Assembly: GCF_905175375.1 (NCBI RefSeq)
Contig: NZ_CAJIMS010000001.1
Coordinates: 2,604,001-2,668,000 of the forward strand
Direction: 5' to 3'
DNA length: 64,000 bases
Source of the DNA: Chryseobacterium aquaeductus
GTDB taxonomy: Bacteria; Bacteroidota; Bacteroidia; Flavobacteriales; Weeksellaceae
Position 1 is the first letter of the stretch; each line of letters opens with the position of its first letter. The notes beneath the pieces are model-generated. The model did no database searches, was not told the DNA's origin, and saw only the letters and a program-made list of their open reading frames with translations. Both the position numbers and the translations under genes were made by a program. Positions 43,826 through 52,850 of the stretch are shown piece by piece.

Positions 43826-45301
43826 CTAATAAGCTTTCGCATATAAAACACGTCTTTTAGAAGGTTTCCCTGAAATCAAAGAAATTCCTTTTTCTACATC
43901 ATCATCCATAGGAATACATCTGATGGTCGCTTTAGTTTCTTCTTTTATTTGTGCTTCTTCCTCGTCAGTACCATCCCAATGTGCGTAGATGAAACCGCCT
44001 TTTTCTTCCAAAACTTTTTTAAACTCTTCGTACGTGTCAACCTTTGTGATGTTGTTTTTTCTGAAGTCCAAAGCTTTTGCGTACATATCTTCTTGTATGG
44101 TTTTCAAAAGATCTTCGATGTAAGAATCTAAGCCTTCCAAAGGTCTTGTTTCTTTTGTAAGAGTATCTCTTCTGGCAATTTCAACAGATTTATTTTCCAA
44201 ATCTCTCGGGCCCATCGCAATTCTCAACGGAACTCCTTTCAATTCATATTCAGCAAATTTCCATCCCGGTTTGTTGTGTGTATCATCATCAAATTTTACA
44301 GAAATTCCTTTTAACTTTAACTTATTTTGAATTTCTAAAGCAACTTCACTGATCTGATTCAATTGTTCATCTCCTTTAAAAATTGGAACGATTACCACCT
44401 GAATTGGTGCCAGAGTAGGAGGAAGTACCAATCCGAGATCATCAGAATGTGTCATGATTAAAGCTCCCATTAATCGAGTCGAAGTTCCCCAAGACGTTGC
44501 CCAGGCATGTTCGATTTTTCCTTCTTTGTTGGTAAATTTTACGTCAAAAGCCTTCGCGAAATTTTGTCCCAAAAAGTGAGAAGTTCCTGCCTGAAGTGCT
44601 TTTCCGTCCTGCATTAATGCTTCGATACAATAAGTGTCATCAGCACCTGCAAATCTTTCAGATGGAGTTTTTATACCCATTACAACCGGCATTGCCATGA
44701 ATTTTTCTGCAAAATCTGCATATACATTATTCATTTTTTCTGCTTCTTCCAAAGCCTCATCTTTTGTGGCATGAGCAGTGTGCCCTTCTTGCCATAAAAA
44801 TTCTGAAGTTCTTAAAAATAAACGGGTTCTCATTTCCCAACGAACAACATTTGCCCATTGGTTGATAAGAATTGGTAAATCTCTGTAAGATTGAATCCAG
44901 TTTTTATAGGTATTCCAGATAATTGCCTCAGAAGTAGGGCGTACAATGAGTTCTTCTTCCAATTTCGCTTCAGGATCTACGATTAATTTTCCAGGATTAT
45001 CCGGATCATTTTTTAGTCTGTAATGAGTAACAACAGCACATTCTTTGGCAAAACCTTCGGCATTTTTTTCTTCAGCCTCAAATAAACTTTTGGGTACGAA
45101 TAATGGGAAATAGGCATTTACGTGACCTGTTTCTTTAAATCTTTTGTCCATTTCGTCTCGCATTTTTTCCCAGATTGCATATCCGTAAGGTTTGATAACC
45201 ATAGATCCTCTCACGCCGGAGTTTTCAGCTAAATCTGCTTTTACTACTAACTCATTATACCATTTGCTGTAATCTTCGCTTCTTGAGGTTAATTTTGCCA
45301 T
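43826..45301 (-). CDS. proS: Proline--tRNA ligase, short (eukaryote/archaeal-like) form
   Basis: A 491-residue class II synthetase. Motif 2 and its surroundings read [23 protein letters not shown]... (QEGHTAH follows), and RPTSEAIIW precedes it. The anticodon-binding domain lies towards the C-terminus ([19 protein letters not shown]). The length, lack of the bacterial inserted editing domain, and C-terminal extension place it in the archaeal-type ProRS group, which Bacteroidetes use. It charges tRNA-Pro. The ATG at 45301 ([17 protein letters not shown]) is the usual family start; an upstream extension to 45376 is not supported. Divergent from the Trp/Gly-rich gene. Confidence 0.96.
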   Translation of the reverse strand: MAKLTSRSEDYSKWYNELVVKADLAENSGVRGSMVIKPYGYAIWEKMRDEMDKRFKETGHVNAYFPLFVPKSLFEAEEKNAEGFAKECAVVTHYRLKNDPDNPGKLIVDPEAKLEEELIVRPTSEAIIWNTYKNWIQSYRDLPILINQWANVVRWEMRTRLFLRTSEFLWQEGHTAHATKDEALEEAEKMNNVYADFAEKFMAMPVVMGIKTPSERFAGADDTYCIEALMQDGKALQAGTSHFLGQNFAKAFDVKFTNKEGKIEHAWATSWGTSTRLMGALIMTHSDDLGLVLPPTLAPIQVVIVPIFKGDEQLNQISEVALEIQNKLKLKGISVKFDDDTHNKPGWKFAEYELKGVPLRIAMGPRDLENKSVEIARRDTLTKETRPLEGLDSYIEDLLKTIQEDMYAKALDFRKNNITKVDTYEEFKKVLEEKGGFIYAHWDGTDEEEAQIKEETKATIRCIPMDDDVEKGISLISGKPSKRRVLYAKAY

Positions 45302-45393
45302 TATTTTTTTTATTTTTTTTAACTTTTGTCTATAATTGTAATCTAAAAATAAAAATCTATTTTTGATAGATCTCAAACCAATATAATTTGGTA

Positions 45394-45401
45394 TATTTTT
45401 G
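45394..45401 (+). promoter_or_regulatory. -7 box of the Trp/Gly-rich lipoprotein gene
   Basis: TATTTTTG, exact TAnnTTTG match, 45 bp before the ATG, in the divergent spacer with proS. Confidence 0.5.
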
Positions 45402-45446
45402 GTACAGATTGCAAATATAATTTAAATTAAAAATTTTTACATTATC

Positions 45447-46526
45447 ATGAAAAGAAATATACATAAAAATTTACTTGCTATACTGAAATCTAAAGGGGTT
45501 TTGGTAGTGTCAAGTGCTTTACTATTAGTGTCTTGTGGTGCTCAGGTCGGAGGCTATAGTGAGACAGACGGAGTATATTATGATCCTAATAGAGATACCC
45601 TTCCGGAAGGTGTAATCATCAATGGTGATCAAGGAAACAGAGTGGGAGATTATTACGATTACTATCCTCAATCCAGCATTGTGGAAAACTCTCAAATCAA
45701 TTCATCAGAATACGACAACAGATATAATAACTGGAGTGATGCCGACTATGGTAATGCAACAGATTCTGATTGGGGTAATTTTGCAGGAAATGAGACCAAT
45801 ATCTATGACAACTCTTGGGGTTGGGGTATGGGTGGAATGTGGGGTTCACCTTGGGGTTGGGGTTCACCTTGGGGATGGAACGGCGGATGGGGCATTGGAA
45901 TGTCTTTCGGCTGGGGAAATTCCTGGGGCTGGGGCGGCTTTAATCCTTACTGGGGAATGGGCTGGAACTCTCCATACTGGGGAATGTATAACCCTTATTG
46001 GGGTGGCGGCTACGGAAACTGGGGATACGGTGGAGCAGGATATTGGGGAGGAAATTATTACAGACCAACCTATAGAAGAAGCGGAGCAAACGGAAGAGGA
46101 TTTACCAATAACACTATCGGTGTAAACAAGTACAATGGAAACAGTTCTGGTTTCAGAAACGGAAACAATGGTTCTGGCTTAAGAAACAATTCTGGTTTAA
46201 GAAATAATAACGGTGGCTTCAGACAAGGAACTACAAATGGGGGTTTCAGACAAGGAACAATGAATGGTGGTTTTAGAAATCAATCTGGTACAAGAAATCC
46301 GAATGGTCAGCAAAGACCAAATTACAATTATAGACCTCAACAACAGACAAGACCAAACTACAGAAATGACAGCGGTACAAGACCAATGGATAATGGTGGT
46401 TTCAGATCAGGAGGATCAAACTCTGGAAGCAGTGGTGGCGGATTCAGATCTGGTGGATCATCTGGTGGCGGAGGCGGAATGAGATCAGGCGGCGGAGGCG
46501 GCGGTTTCAGATCTGGTGGTAGATAA
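45447..46526 (+). CDS. Trp/Gly/Asn/Tyr-rich low-complexity lipoprotein
   Basis: A 359-residue prolipoprotein: signal peptide with lipobox LVSC (Cys30). A Asp/Asn/Tyr-rich part (about 40-120) is followed by a very Trp/Gly-rich stretch (about 122-205, with GWGSPWGW- and NPYWGMGW-type repeats). Next come GFRxG/NNSG-type repeats and a Gly/Ser-rich tail with FRSGG units. It has no enzyme motif. Such sequences suggest an extended, sticky surface or matrix protein. It has 31 bp to the next gene, an OMPP1-like protein, and no terminator between, so an operon is likely. The G-rich composition of the DNA is unlike its neighbours and follows from the repeats. Confidence 0.75.
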   Translation: MKRNIHKNLLAILKSKGVLVVSSALLLVSCGAQVGGYSETDGVYYDPNRDTLPEGVIINGDQGNRVGDYYDYYPQSSIVENSQINSSEYDNRYNNWSDADYGNATDSDWGNFAGNETNIYDNSWGWGMGGMWGSPWGWGSPWGWNGGWGIGMSFGWGNSWGWGGFNPYWGMGWNSPYWGMYNPYWGGGYGNWGYGGAGYWGGNYYRPTYRRSGANGRGFTNNTIGVNKYNGNSSGFRNGNNGSGLRNNSGLRNNNGGFRQGTTNGGFRQGTMNGGFRNQSGTRNPNGQQRPNYNYRPQQQTRPNYRNDSGTRPMDNGGFRSGGSNSGSSGGGFRSGGSSGGGGGMRSGGGGGGFRSGGR

Positions 46527-46557
46527 TTTTTTTAAACGCAATAACTATTAATAAATA

Positions 46558-47988
46558 ATGTTAAAAAAATCTTTAGTAATAATGAGTATTTCTGCAGCAT
46601 TTTTTGTGCAGGCTCAGGATATTTCCGTGATTAGAAATTCGATTGATGTATATTCTAATACTCCAATGGTTGGTTCGTCAAAATTTAATGCAATGGTTGG
46701 TTCCAATGGAGCACTGGGTGGAGACGCTACGTCGTTGCTGACAAACCCTGCGGGTATAGGAGTTGCAATTGCTGGCGATGTGTCCGGAACTTTATCCATC
46801 ACAAATAATAAAAATACAGCTTCACTCGCTGGTTCTTCGCTCAATTACAATATCAATAAAGTTGATTTAGGGAATGCAAACGGTGTTGCGACCTTTCAGT
46901 TGATGACTGAGACACCTTGGAAATTCATCAATATTGCTGCTAATATTTCTACAACTTCTATTGAAAATTATGTAGAATCTCCAGGGAATTCAAATGTTTC
47001 TATTGCAAAAAACTTAGTTGATCAAGGCGGAAATAATGTAGCAGGTAATATGGCTTATCTAGGTCACGCTTACAACAGATACGGAACACAGACTAAATTT
47101 AATGTAGGTGTAGGTGCAAACTATAATAATACTTTATATTTCGGTGCGAGTATCAATATGCATGGTGTGGATATGGAACAGTACGACAGTGCAGTTTTCG
47201 GACTAGATTTAGACAACTCAGTAACCACATTCGACAAACAATACACTCCATATTCTGAAAACTCAAGTGGTTTCTCAGGAAGTTTGGGTGTGATTGGTAA
47301 AATAAGTAACCAAGTAAGGTTGGGTGCTTCCATTGAGACACCGACTTGGTGGAATATTGACAGAGCATACAGAGATTATTATGACGGTGGAGACGGAATT
47401 TACTACGATAATTTCGTCGAAGACAGATCTTTCAGATCTCCAATGAAGGCGACTTTAAGTGGTTCTTTTGTTCCTAATAAAAATTTCGCAATCAATGTTG
47501 ATTATACTTTAGGCTTAACAAAACCTAGATATAAAGTGCAGGGAGCAGCAGAATCTGAACTTAACTCTTTTTTCAGCGATAACTACAAAAATTTATCCGA
47601 AATTAAAGTGGGTGCAGAATACAGAATTAAGGCTTTAAGATTAAGAGGAGGTTATTCTTATGCTTCAAGTCCTTTTGATACAACTACAATCAATGCTTTT
47701 TCTAATGCAGGAAGCATTGGAGACAATAGCTACAGTAATTTTATCTTGGGAGACAGAAATACTATCGGTGCAGGTATCGGATATGATTTTGGTAAATTCT
47801 ACATTGATGCTGCATATCAAAATGTAAGCTCTGAATACAAAAATCCTTTCTTAGCAGGCTATGAATTTAATAATTACAATACAGGATATTATTCCGGAGA
47901 TTTTGACGTTACGAGTCCTACCTCAGTAGTATCAGACGTTAAAAATATAACCAACAATTTCTTTCTTACTGTTGGTTGGAAATTCTAA
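46558..47988 (+). CDS. OMPP1/FadL-like outer-membrane beta-barrel protein
   Basis: A 476-residue outer-membrane protein with signal peptide (to about FVQAQ, residue 20). The N-terminal hatch-like part SSKFNAMVGSNGALGGDATS and LLTNPAGIGV are typical of OMPP1/FadL/TodX family proteins. The rest is alternating-hydrophobicity strands with a C-terminal aromatic ending (LTVGWKF). The family transports hydrophobic compounds; the substrate is unknown. Probably co-transcribed with the Trp/Gly-rich lipoprotein gene 31 bp upstream; a bidirectional terminator follows. Confidence 0.82.
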   Translation: MLKKSLVIMSISAAFFVQAQDISVIRNSIDVYSNTPMVGSSKFNAMVGSNGALGGDATSLLTNPAGIGVAIAGDVSGTLSITNNKNTASLAGSSLNYNINKVDLGNANGVATFQLMTETPWKFINIAANISTTSIENYVESPGNSNVSIAKNLVDQGGNNVAGNMAYLGHAYNRYGTQTKFNVGVGANYNNTLYFGASINMHGVDMEQYDSAVFGLDLDNSVTTFDKQYTPYSENSSGFSGSLGVIGKISNQVRLGASIETPTWWNIDRAYRDYYDGGDGIYYDNFVEDRSFRSPMKATLSGSFVPNKNFAINVDYTLGLTKPRYKVQGAAESELNSFFSDNYKNLSEIKVGAEYRIKALRLRGGYSYASSPFDTTTINAFSNAGSIGDNSYSNFILGDRNTIGAGIGYDFGKFYIDAAYQNVSSEYKNPFLAGYEFNNYNTGYYSGDFDVTSPTSVVSDVKNITNNFFLTVGWKF

Positions 47989-48011
47989 ACATTTTAGTTT
48001 AAACATAAAAC

Positions 48012-48040
48012 AAAGGCTTCGAAATTGATTCGAAGCCTTT
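48012..48040. terminator. Bidirectional terminator between the OMPP1 gene and the ZIP gene
   Basis: AAAGGCTTCG / CGAAGCCTTT perfect 10-bp stem with a 9-nt loop between convergent genes. Confidence 0.88.
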
Positions 48041-48063
48041 ATTATTTTATTTGAATATAAATT

Positions 48064-48783
48064 TTAATGTGAATGACCGTGAGGATGCGTATGAAATAAA
48101 TGCATGATTAGAGCTAAAGAAACTCCCAACACAACAAGACCAATTTTTTTCCAGTCGATGTTATGATTTTTGTTGCTTTCAAAAATAATCACTGATGAAA
48201 TATGTAGGAAAATACCACCTACAATCGCAAGGAAGTATGGCTGCCATTCGGGATTGAAATAATTTCCAAGCAACATTCCCATTGGTGAAGCTAAAGCGAA
48301 CAATGCAACAATCAATAAAGAAGGATAAGATGCTTTGGAAACCGATCTGTTGAATAAAAATGCTCCCAATATAAAAGAAATCGGAAGATTGTGAAAAAGA
48401 ATTCCTAAAAGATAAGGAGAAAAAGGGTCGGTTTCATTTGCCAAGGGAATTCCCTCGATGAATGCGTGAATAAACAATCCTACCATCAATGCGACAGGAA
48501 GAATATTACTGCTTTCATTATGATGATGAAAATGCCCATGTTCGAAACCTTTGGTTAAAGCTTCAAGAATCATTTGAAGAAGAACTCCGCCAATGACGAA
48601 TATTCCTAAACTTTCACTTACTTCCGAAGCGTAAACTTGTGGGAAAACTTCATTCAAACAAATAGTAATGAGAAAACCCGCGCTTAAAACCAATAAGTTT
48701 TTTGCAAATTGCTCTTTCTTACCAAAAATTTTTCCGAGAAAAACGCCTGCAACGACGCTTAAAATCAATAAAATAAAAATCAT
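48064..48783 (-). CDS. ZIP family metal transporter
   Basis: A 239-residue polytopic protein with about eight helices. A variable His-rich loop (GFEHGHFHHHNESSN) and the TM4/TM5 motifs VGLFIHAFIEGIPLA and GILFHNLPISFILGAF carry the metal-binding His/Glu. The C-terminus ends in HTHPHGHSH, likely a metal-sensing tail. ZIP proteins import zinc, iron or manganese into the cytoplasm. Its start overlaps the stop of the upstream methyltransferase gene by 1 bp, so the two are one transcript. Confidence 0.9.
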   Translation of the reverse strand: MIFILLILSVVAGVFLGKIFGKKEQFAKNLLVLSAGFLITICLNEVFPQVYASEVSESLGIFVIGGVLLQMILEALTKGFEHGHFHHHNESSNILPVALMVGLFIHAFIEGIPLANETDPFSPYLLGILFHNLPISFILGAFLFNRSVSKASYPSLLIVALFALASPMGMLLGNYFNPEWQPYFLAIVGGIFLHISSVIIFESNKNHNIDWKKIGLVVLGVSLALIMHLFHTHPHGHSH

Positions 48784-49532
48784 TATTTTTTCTTAAATAA
48801 ATTGATGCAACGTGGCGAAATTTCTTTCTGGAATTCATTCAGCTGATAATCTCCCCAAATTTTTATTCTCTCAAAACCACATTCTGAGGCGTAGTTTTCG
48901 ATGGTTTCTAAAGTATGTAGTTTTACTTTTTCAAAAAAATGTTTAGGCTCTCCGTCAATTTCAAAGCGAATATCTTTAATGATATGTCTGCCTTCTATTT
49001 TCTTAGAAATATGAAAATCAATCCCTCCTCGCTGAATCGTCGTTTCCGGAACTAAATTTTTCGTCACATATTCTTCATTCAGATAATCCAAAACAAAAAA
49101 ACCTTCCGATTTCAGAGCATTGTACACTGATTTAAAAACATTCCTGTCATCCTTTTCATCATCAAAATATCCGAAACTTGTAAAAAGATTAAAAACGGCA
49201 TCTACTGGTTCAGAATCTATTGGATTTCGCATGTCGTGAACTTTGAAACGTAATGTAGGCTCCGATGAACTGAGCGAAGTCGAAGTTTCAAACTGCTTAT
49301 CAAAATCAATACTTTGCTGTGAAAGATCCAACCCAAGAACATCATAGCCCAGTTTATTAAGAAAAACCGAATGTCTTCCTTTTCCGCAAGCAAGGTCAAT
49401 TATTTTTGAAGATTGAGGTAGCTGAAGCTCCTGAGTGAGTTTTGTGATGAAGTTTTCTGCTTCCGTATAATCTCTGTTACTGTAAAGCAAATGATAATAA
49501 GGCGTATCAAACCAAGATTCAAACCATTCCAT
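48783..49532 (-). CDS. Class I SAM-dependent methyltransferase
   Basis: A 249-residue enzyme. The SAM motif I is KIIDLACGKGRHSVFL, and motif II is GYDVLGLDLSQQSID. The N-terminus WFESWFDTPYYHLLYSNRDY is a recurring Bacteroidetes start for this family; the substrate is unknown. A stretch TSTSLSSSEPT (near residues 81-91) is encoded by DNA resembling the dispersed CTTCGAC...GCTCAG repeat at 49261-49284. It lies in a surface loop after motif II and keeps the frame. The ZIP gene follows with a 1-bp overlap. Confidence 0.85.
   Translation of the reverse strand: MEWFESWFDTPYYHLLYSNRDYTEAENFITKLTQELQLPQSSKIIDLACGKGRHSVFLNKLGYDVLGLDLSQQSIDFDKQFETSTSLSSSEPTLRFKVHDMRNPIDSEPVDAVFNLFTSFGYFDDEKDDRNVFKSVYNALKSEGFFVLDYLNEEYVTKNLVPETTIQRGGIDFHISKKIEGRHIIKDIRFEIDGEPKHFFEKVKLHTLETIENYASECGFERIKIWGDYQLNEFQKEISPRCINLFKKK
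49261..49284 (-). repeat. Dispersed CTTCGAC...GCTCAG repeat fragment inside a methyltransferase gene
   Basis: On the minus strand ACTTCGACTTCGCTCAGTTC; shares CTTCGAC and GCTCAG with the inverted repeat at 59104-59166. It codes for Thr-Ser-Thr-Ser-Leu-Ser-Ser-Ser in frame. Confidence 0.6.
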
Positions 49533-49668
49533 AATGCAAAAATAACTAAATTTGCGGTGTTAAAAGAAAAGTATTTTAAACATTACAAGTGTAAAGTATA
49601 CAATTTGTTAAAGATTTTTTGGGCTAATTCTTTAGTTTTTAAATAGTTAAATCTTTTAATTATAAAAT

Positions 49669-50838
49669 ATGGATACAGAAAATATTAAGATTCAGATAAA
49701 AACATTCTTCGGATTGGAAACTGTTTTAGGGGAAGAAATCAAAAAATTAGGCGGAAGAAACGTTGAACTTAAAAATCGTGCAGTAAATTGCGAAGGAGAT
49801 TTGGGTTTTCTTTATAAGATAAATTACTCAGCAAGAACAGCTTTGAAAATTCTTGTGCCGATTGACGAATTTAAAGCTTACAATGAAACGAAATACTACG
49901 ACAGACTTTTCAAATTTGAGTGGGATCAGTTTATGGATGTCAATCAGACTTTTGCCATAGATTCTACTGTAAACTCTGAAAGATTCAGCCATTCGCAGTT
50001 CATGACTTTCAAAATGAAAGATGCGATTGTAGATTATTTCCAAAATAAGTACGGAACAAGACCGAGCATTGAAACAAAGTCTCCGGATATAAAATTCCAC
50101 CTTCATATTGACAGAGAATTGGTGACGATTTCTTTGGATTCTTCGGGTGATGCTTTATTTAAAAGAGGTTACAGAAGAGAGCAGGGTGAAGCACCAATCA
50201 ATGAAGTTTTGGCAAGCGGAATGCTGCAATTGGCTGGTTGGGACGGAAAAGGTAATTTTCTTGACCCGATGTGCGGTTCGGGTACACTTCTGATTGAAGC
50301 TGCGATGATTGCTATGGATTTGCCGGCACAACTTTACAGAAGAAGATTTGCTTTCCAAAACTGGAAGAACTATGATGAAGATTTGTTTGCAACAATAAAG
50401 CAACACAGAGTAGACAGAATCAGAGAATTCCACGGAAAAATTGTGGGTTATGACATTGACGGAAGAATGCTGGATGCTGCCAGAACGAATATAGAATCTG
50501 CCGAAATGGAAGAGGTGATCGAAGTAAGAAGAGAAAATTTCTTTGACACGAAAAAAGATCTTTTCCCATTATTAATGGTCTTCAATCCGCCTTATGATGA
50601 GAGAATTTCGATAAATGACGATGACTTTTACAAGAAAATCGGAGATACTTTCAAAACCAGTTATCCGAATACTTTGGCGTGGCTGATTTCATCTGATTTG
50701 GATGCTCCAAAGAAAATTGGACTTCGACCTTCAAGAAAAATCAAACTCTTCAACGGAAAACTGGAAACCAGATTTTTGCAGTACGAAATGTATGAGGGAA
50801 CGAAGAAGTTGCATAAACTGGAGAATAAGGAAGAATAG
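49669..50838 (+). CDS. THUMP-domain class I RNA methyltransferase (RlmL-N/YpsC-like)
   Basis: A 389-residue RNA methyltransferase. The N-terminal THUMP region (about 1-160; FFGLETVLGEEIKKLGG) is followed by the Rossmann domain: LDPMCGSGTLLIEAAMIAMD (motif I), IVGYDIDGRMLDAARTN (motif II) and LMVFNPPYDERI (NPPY, N2-guanine methyltransferase motif). The family methylates 23S rRNA guanine (m2G2445 in E. coli); the exact site here is inferred. 44 bp separate its stop from the ATPase-HNH module. Confidence 0.9.
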   Translation: MDTENIKIQIKTFFGLETVLGEEIKKLGGRNVELKNRAVNCEGDLGFLYKINYSARTALKILVPIDEFKAYNETKYYDRLFKFEWDQFMDVNQTFAIDSTVNSERFSHSQFMTFKMKDAIVDYFQNKYGTRPSIETKSPDIKFHLHIDRELVTISLDSSGDALFKRGYRREQGEAPINEVLASGMLQLAGWDGKGNFLDPMCGSGTLLIEAAMIAMDLPAQLYRRRFAFQNWKNYDEDLFATIKQHRVDRIREFHGKIVGYDIDGRMLDAARTNIESAEMEEVIEVRRENFFDTKKDLFPLLMVFNPPYDERISINDDDFYKKIGDTFKTSYPNTLAWLISSDLDAPKKIGLRPSRKIKLFNGKLETRFLQYEMYEGTKKLHKLENKEE

Positions 50839-50882
50839 ATTTTATTCTTTAAATTTACGTTTGCTATCAAATCAATATTTCT

Positions 50883-52163
50883 ATGAAACTTAAAAAGCTT
50901 AAAATAAATTCATATTTACATCTTAAAGATTTAGAATTTGATTTTACATATCCTGAAGGTCATTCAAAAGCTGGACAACCTTTGGATAAAATATGTTTTA
51001 TTGGGCAAAGTGCAACTGGTAAAACGAATTTATTAAATATAATCAGTGAGTCAATTTTGTATTTACTCCGAATTGAAATAGTTAATAACCAGACAGTTTG
51101 GCATCGAAATGATAACTACTCTAAAATTTTTGAGGATGGATTTTTAGATTTAGTTTTTGAAGACAAGAACTTACATTTAGGTGATAATTTTATTTCTTAC
51201 GATGAAAAATTATACAATTACGATAAGATATCTGAAGGTTCACTCACTAATCTAATTTATAATGTAAATAATCAAAATAAAATACTTTATTTTGACAGTA
51301 ATTATGTATCTACTGAAAATTTGAAATATTTCAATACAAATCCTTTAGAAATTGTTTTTGAGAAAAGAAATTTTGATTATAAAAATTTAGACGAGTTTAT
51401 TTTTGGTGAAGATAGCAGCGATATTTATTTAATTAAGTTACTTGAATCGTTTTTAGATTATCGTCAAAAATATGATTCGAAAGTTAGAGAACTATTATTA
51501 AAAGGGTATGTTTCAGATTTGGAAAAATTTAATAAAGAATTTGGAGATTGGCAAATTCAAAATCCTAGCCCAATAGAAGGGTTTTCAGAAAAATTTAATT
51601 CATTATTACAGAAACTAAATCTTGAAATTGATAGAGTGAATGTAGATTATCCAATTCCTTTTAAGAGTAAAAATACTGATGAGATAATCCCGATAAATGG
51701 ACTAAGCACGGGAACCAAAGCATTGCTATTGTACATGTTGCCACTTTATCAAATTGATACAGAAAAATCAATAGTTTTAATAGACGAACCAGAAAGATCT
51801 TTATATCCTGACATGCAGATGGAACTAATGGATTTTTATAGAGGAATTGCCCCAAATGCACAGTTTATTATTGCAACACATTCACCATTTATTGCAGCTT
51901 CTTTCGAGCCAGAAGAAAGATTCATTTTGTATTTCGATGAAGATGGAAAAGTGAAGGTTAGAAACGGCGTTTCTCCAATTGGTGATGATCCAAATGATAT
52001 TCTTAAAAATGATTTTGATATTGACTACATAAATGATTTTGGAAAGAAGGCATTTGAAAAATATTTAGAACTGAAAAATAAAATCAATTCAGAAGAAGAT
52101 TCTGATAAGAAGGAAGGTTTAATTTCTAAATATGAAGAGTTAGGCGATAAGTATAATTTTTAA
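50883..52163 (+). CDS. AAA/ABC-type ATPase of a Septu-like (PtuA-like) module
   Basis: A 426-residue ATPase. Walker A is GQSATGKT (41-48), the ABC-signature-like motif is GLSTGTK (273-279), Walker B is VLIDEPERSLYP (D301-E302), and the H-loop His is His333 (ATHSPFI). The insert between Walker A and the signature (about 50-270) is long and helical/acidic, as in SMC/OLD/PtuA-type ATPases. In Septu systems PtuA assembles with the HNH nuclease PtuB and controls it through nucleotide binding. The HNH gene starts 2 bp after its stop. It is more AT-rich by eye than the rRNA methyltransferase upstream. A DNA-repair or other regulatory ATPase is an alternative. Confidence 0.8.
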   Translation: MKLKKLKINSYLHLKDLEFDFTYPEGHSKAGQPLDKICFIGQSATGKTNLLNIISESILYLLRIEIVNNQTVWHRNDNYSKIFEDGFLDLVFEDKNLHLGDNFISYDEKLYNYDKISEGSLTNLIYNVNNQNKILYFDSNYVSTENLKYFNTNPLEIVFEKRNFDYKNLDEFIFGEDSSDIYLIKLLESFLDYRQKYDSKVRELLLKGYVSDLEKFNKEFGDWQIQNPSPIEGFSEKFNSLLQKLNLEIDRVNVDYPIPFKSKNTDEIIPINGLSTGTKALLLYMLPLYQIDTEKSIVLIDEPERSLYPDMQMELMDFYRGIAPNAQFIIATHSPFIAASFEPEERFILYFDEDGKVKVRNGVSPIGDDPNDILKNDFDIDYINDFGKKAFEKYLELKNKINSEEDSDKKEGLISKYEELGDKYNF

Positions 52164-52165
52164 AG

Positions 52166-52756
52166 ATGAGGAGAATTATTAAAAATCCTAATTCAAAGAT
52201 TATAAAAGAGGATTTGAAGTATAAAACAAAAGGTGACAATTCAAATCTTAGTATTGCATTGTTAATAGAGCAGAAAAGATTTTGTGCGTACACAGAAGAA
52301 TATATTGGTATTAATGATGCTTATGATGTTGAGCATTTTAATCCAAACTTCAAAAATACTCCACAAGATAATTACGAAAATTGGTTCTGTGTAAAGCATA
52401 AACCAAATTTGAGGAAATCGACAAAATGGTTTGAAGAAATTCTTCATCCTACACATGATCTTTTTGAAGAAAGGTTAATTTACAATGATGGAGCTTTTTT
52501 TTCAAGAGATGAGAATGATATTTCAACACAAAATTTGATAGTATTGCTAGATCTAAATAATGAAATTCTAGTTAAAGACAGACAGAAATATATTGCTAGA
52601 AGAAAGGAAGCAATCGAAGACATAGGAAAAACTCCATTTGAATATTTTGATAAGAAAATTAAAAATGAAATTTGGGTGATAAGATATTTACGTGCTATTC
52701 AAACAGAGTTCGATATAGACATTTGGTCTATGATTCCAAATGTTCAAGAAGAATAA
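52166..52756 (+). CDS. HNH nuclease-like protein of a Septu-like (PtuB-like) module
   Basis: A 196-residue protein. The HNH-like core is C40-A-Y-T-E-E-Y and then YDVEHFNPN (D54, E56-H57), with ENWFCVKHKPNLRKSTKWF (about 71-89) supplying the N and downstream His/Asn. The first zinc-type CxxC pair is incomplete: the second Cys is Thr43. This resembles the TIGR02646/PtuB type (CxYCE ... EHF-P), so nuclease activity is plausible but not proven. It starts 2 bp after the ATPase stop, and a strong terminator closes the pair at 52755. No retron or third gene is seen beside it. Confidence 0.72.
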   Translation: MRRIIKNPNSKIIKEDLKYKTKGDNSNLSIALLIEQKRFCAYTEEYIGINDAYDVEHFNPNFKNTPQDNYENWFCVKHKPNLRKSTKWFEEILHPTHDLFEERLIYNDGAFFSRDENDISTQNLIVLLDLNNEILVKDRQKYIARRKEAIEDIGKTPFEYFDKKIKNEIWVIRYLRAIQTEFDIDIWSMIPNVQEE

Positions 52757-52782
52757 AACCAGTATAAAAGTATGCTGGTTTT
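52755..52782 (+). terminator. Terminator after the ATPase-HNH pair
   Basis: AAAACCAG / CTGGTTTT stem, 12-nt loop; its first base overlaps the stop codon of the HNH gene. Confidence 0.75.
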
Positions 52783-52850
52783 ATGTTTTAATTAACTGCA
52801 AACTGTTTGTAAGTTAATTTCTGAATAATTAATTTTGAAAAAAAATCCAC

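Noticed and set aside
45622..46125. Open frame overlapping the Trp/Gly-rich lipoprotein gene in another frame
   Set aside because: Low-complexity mirror of the repeats in the real frame, with no signal peptide or start context.
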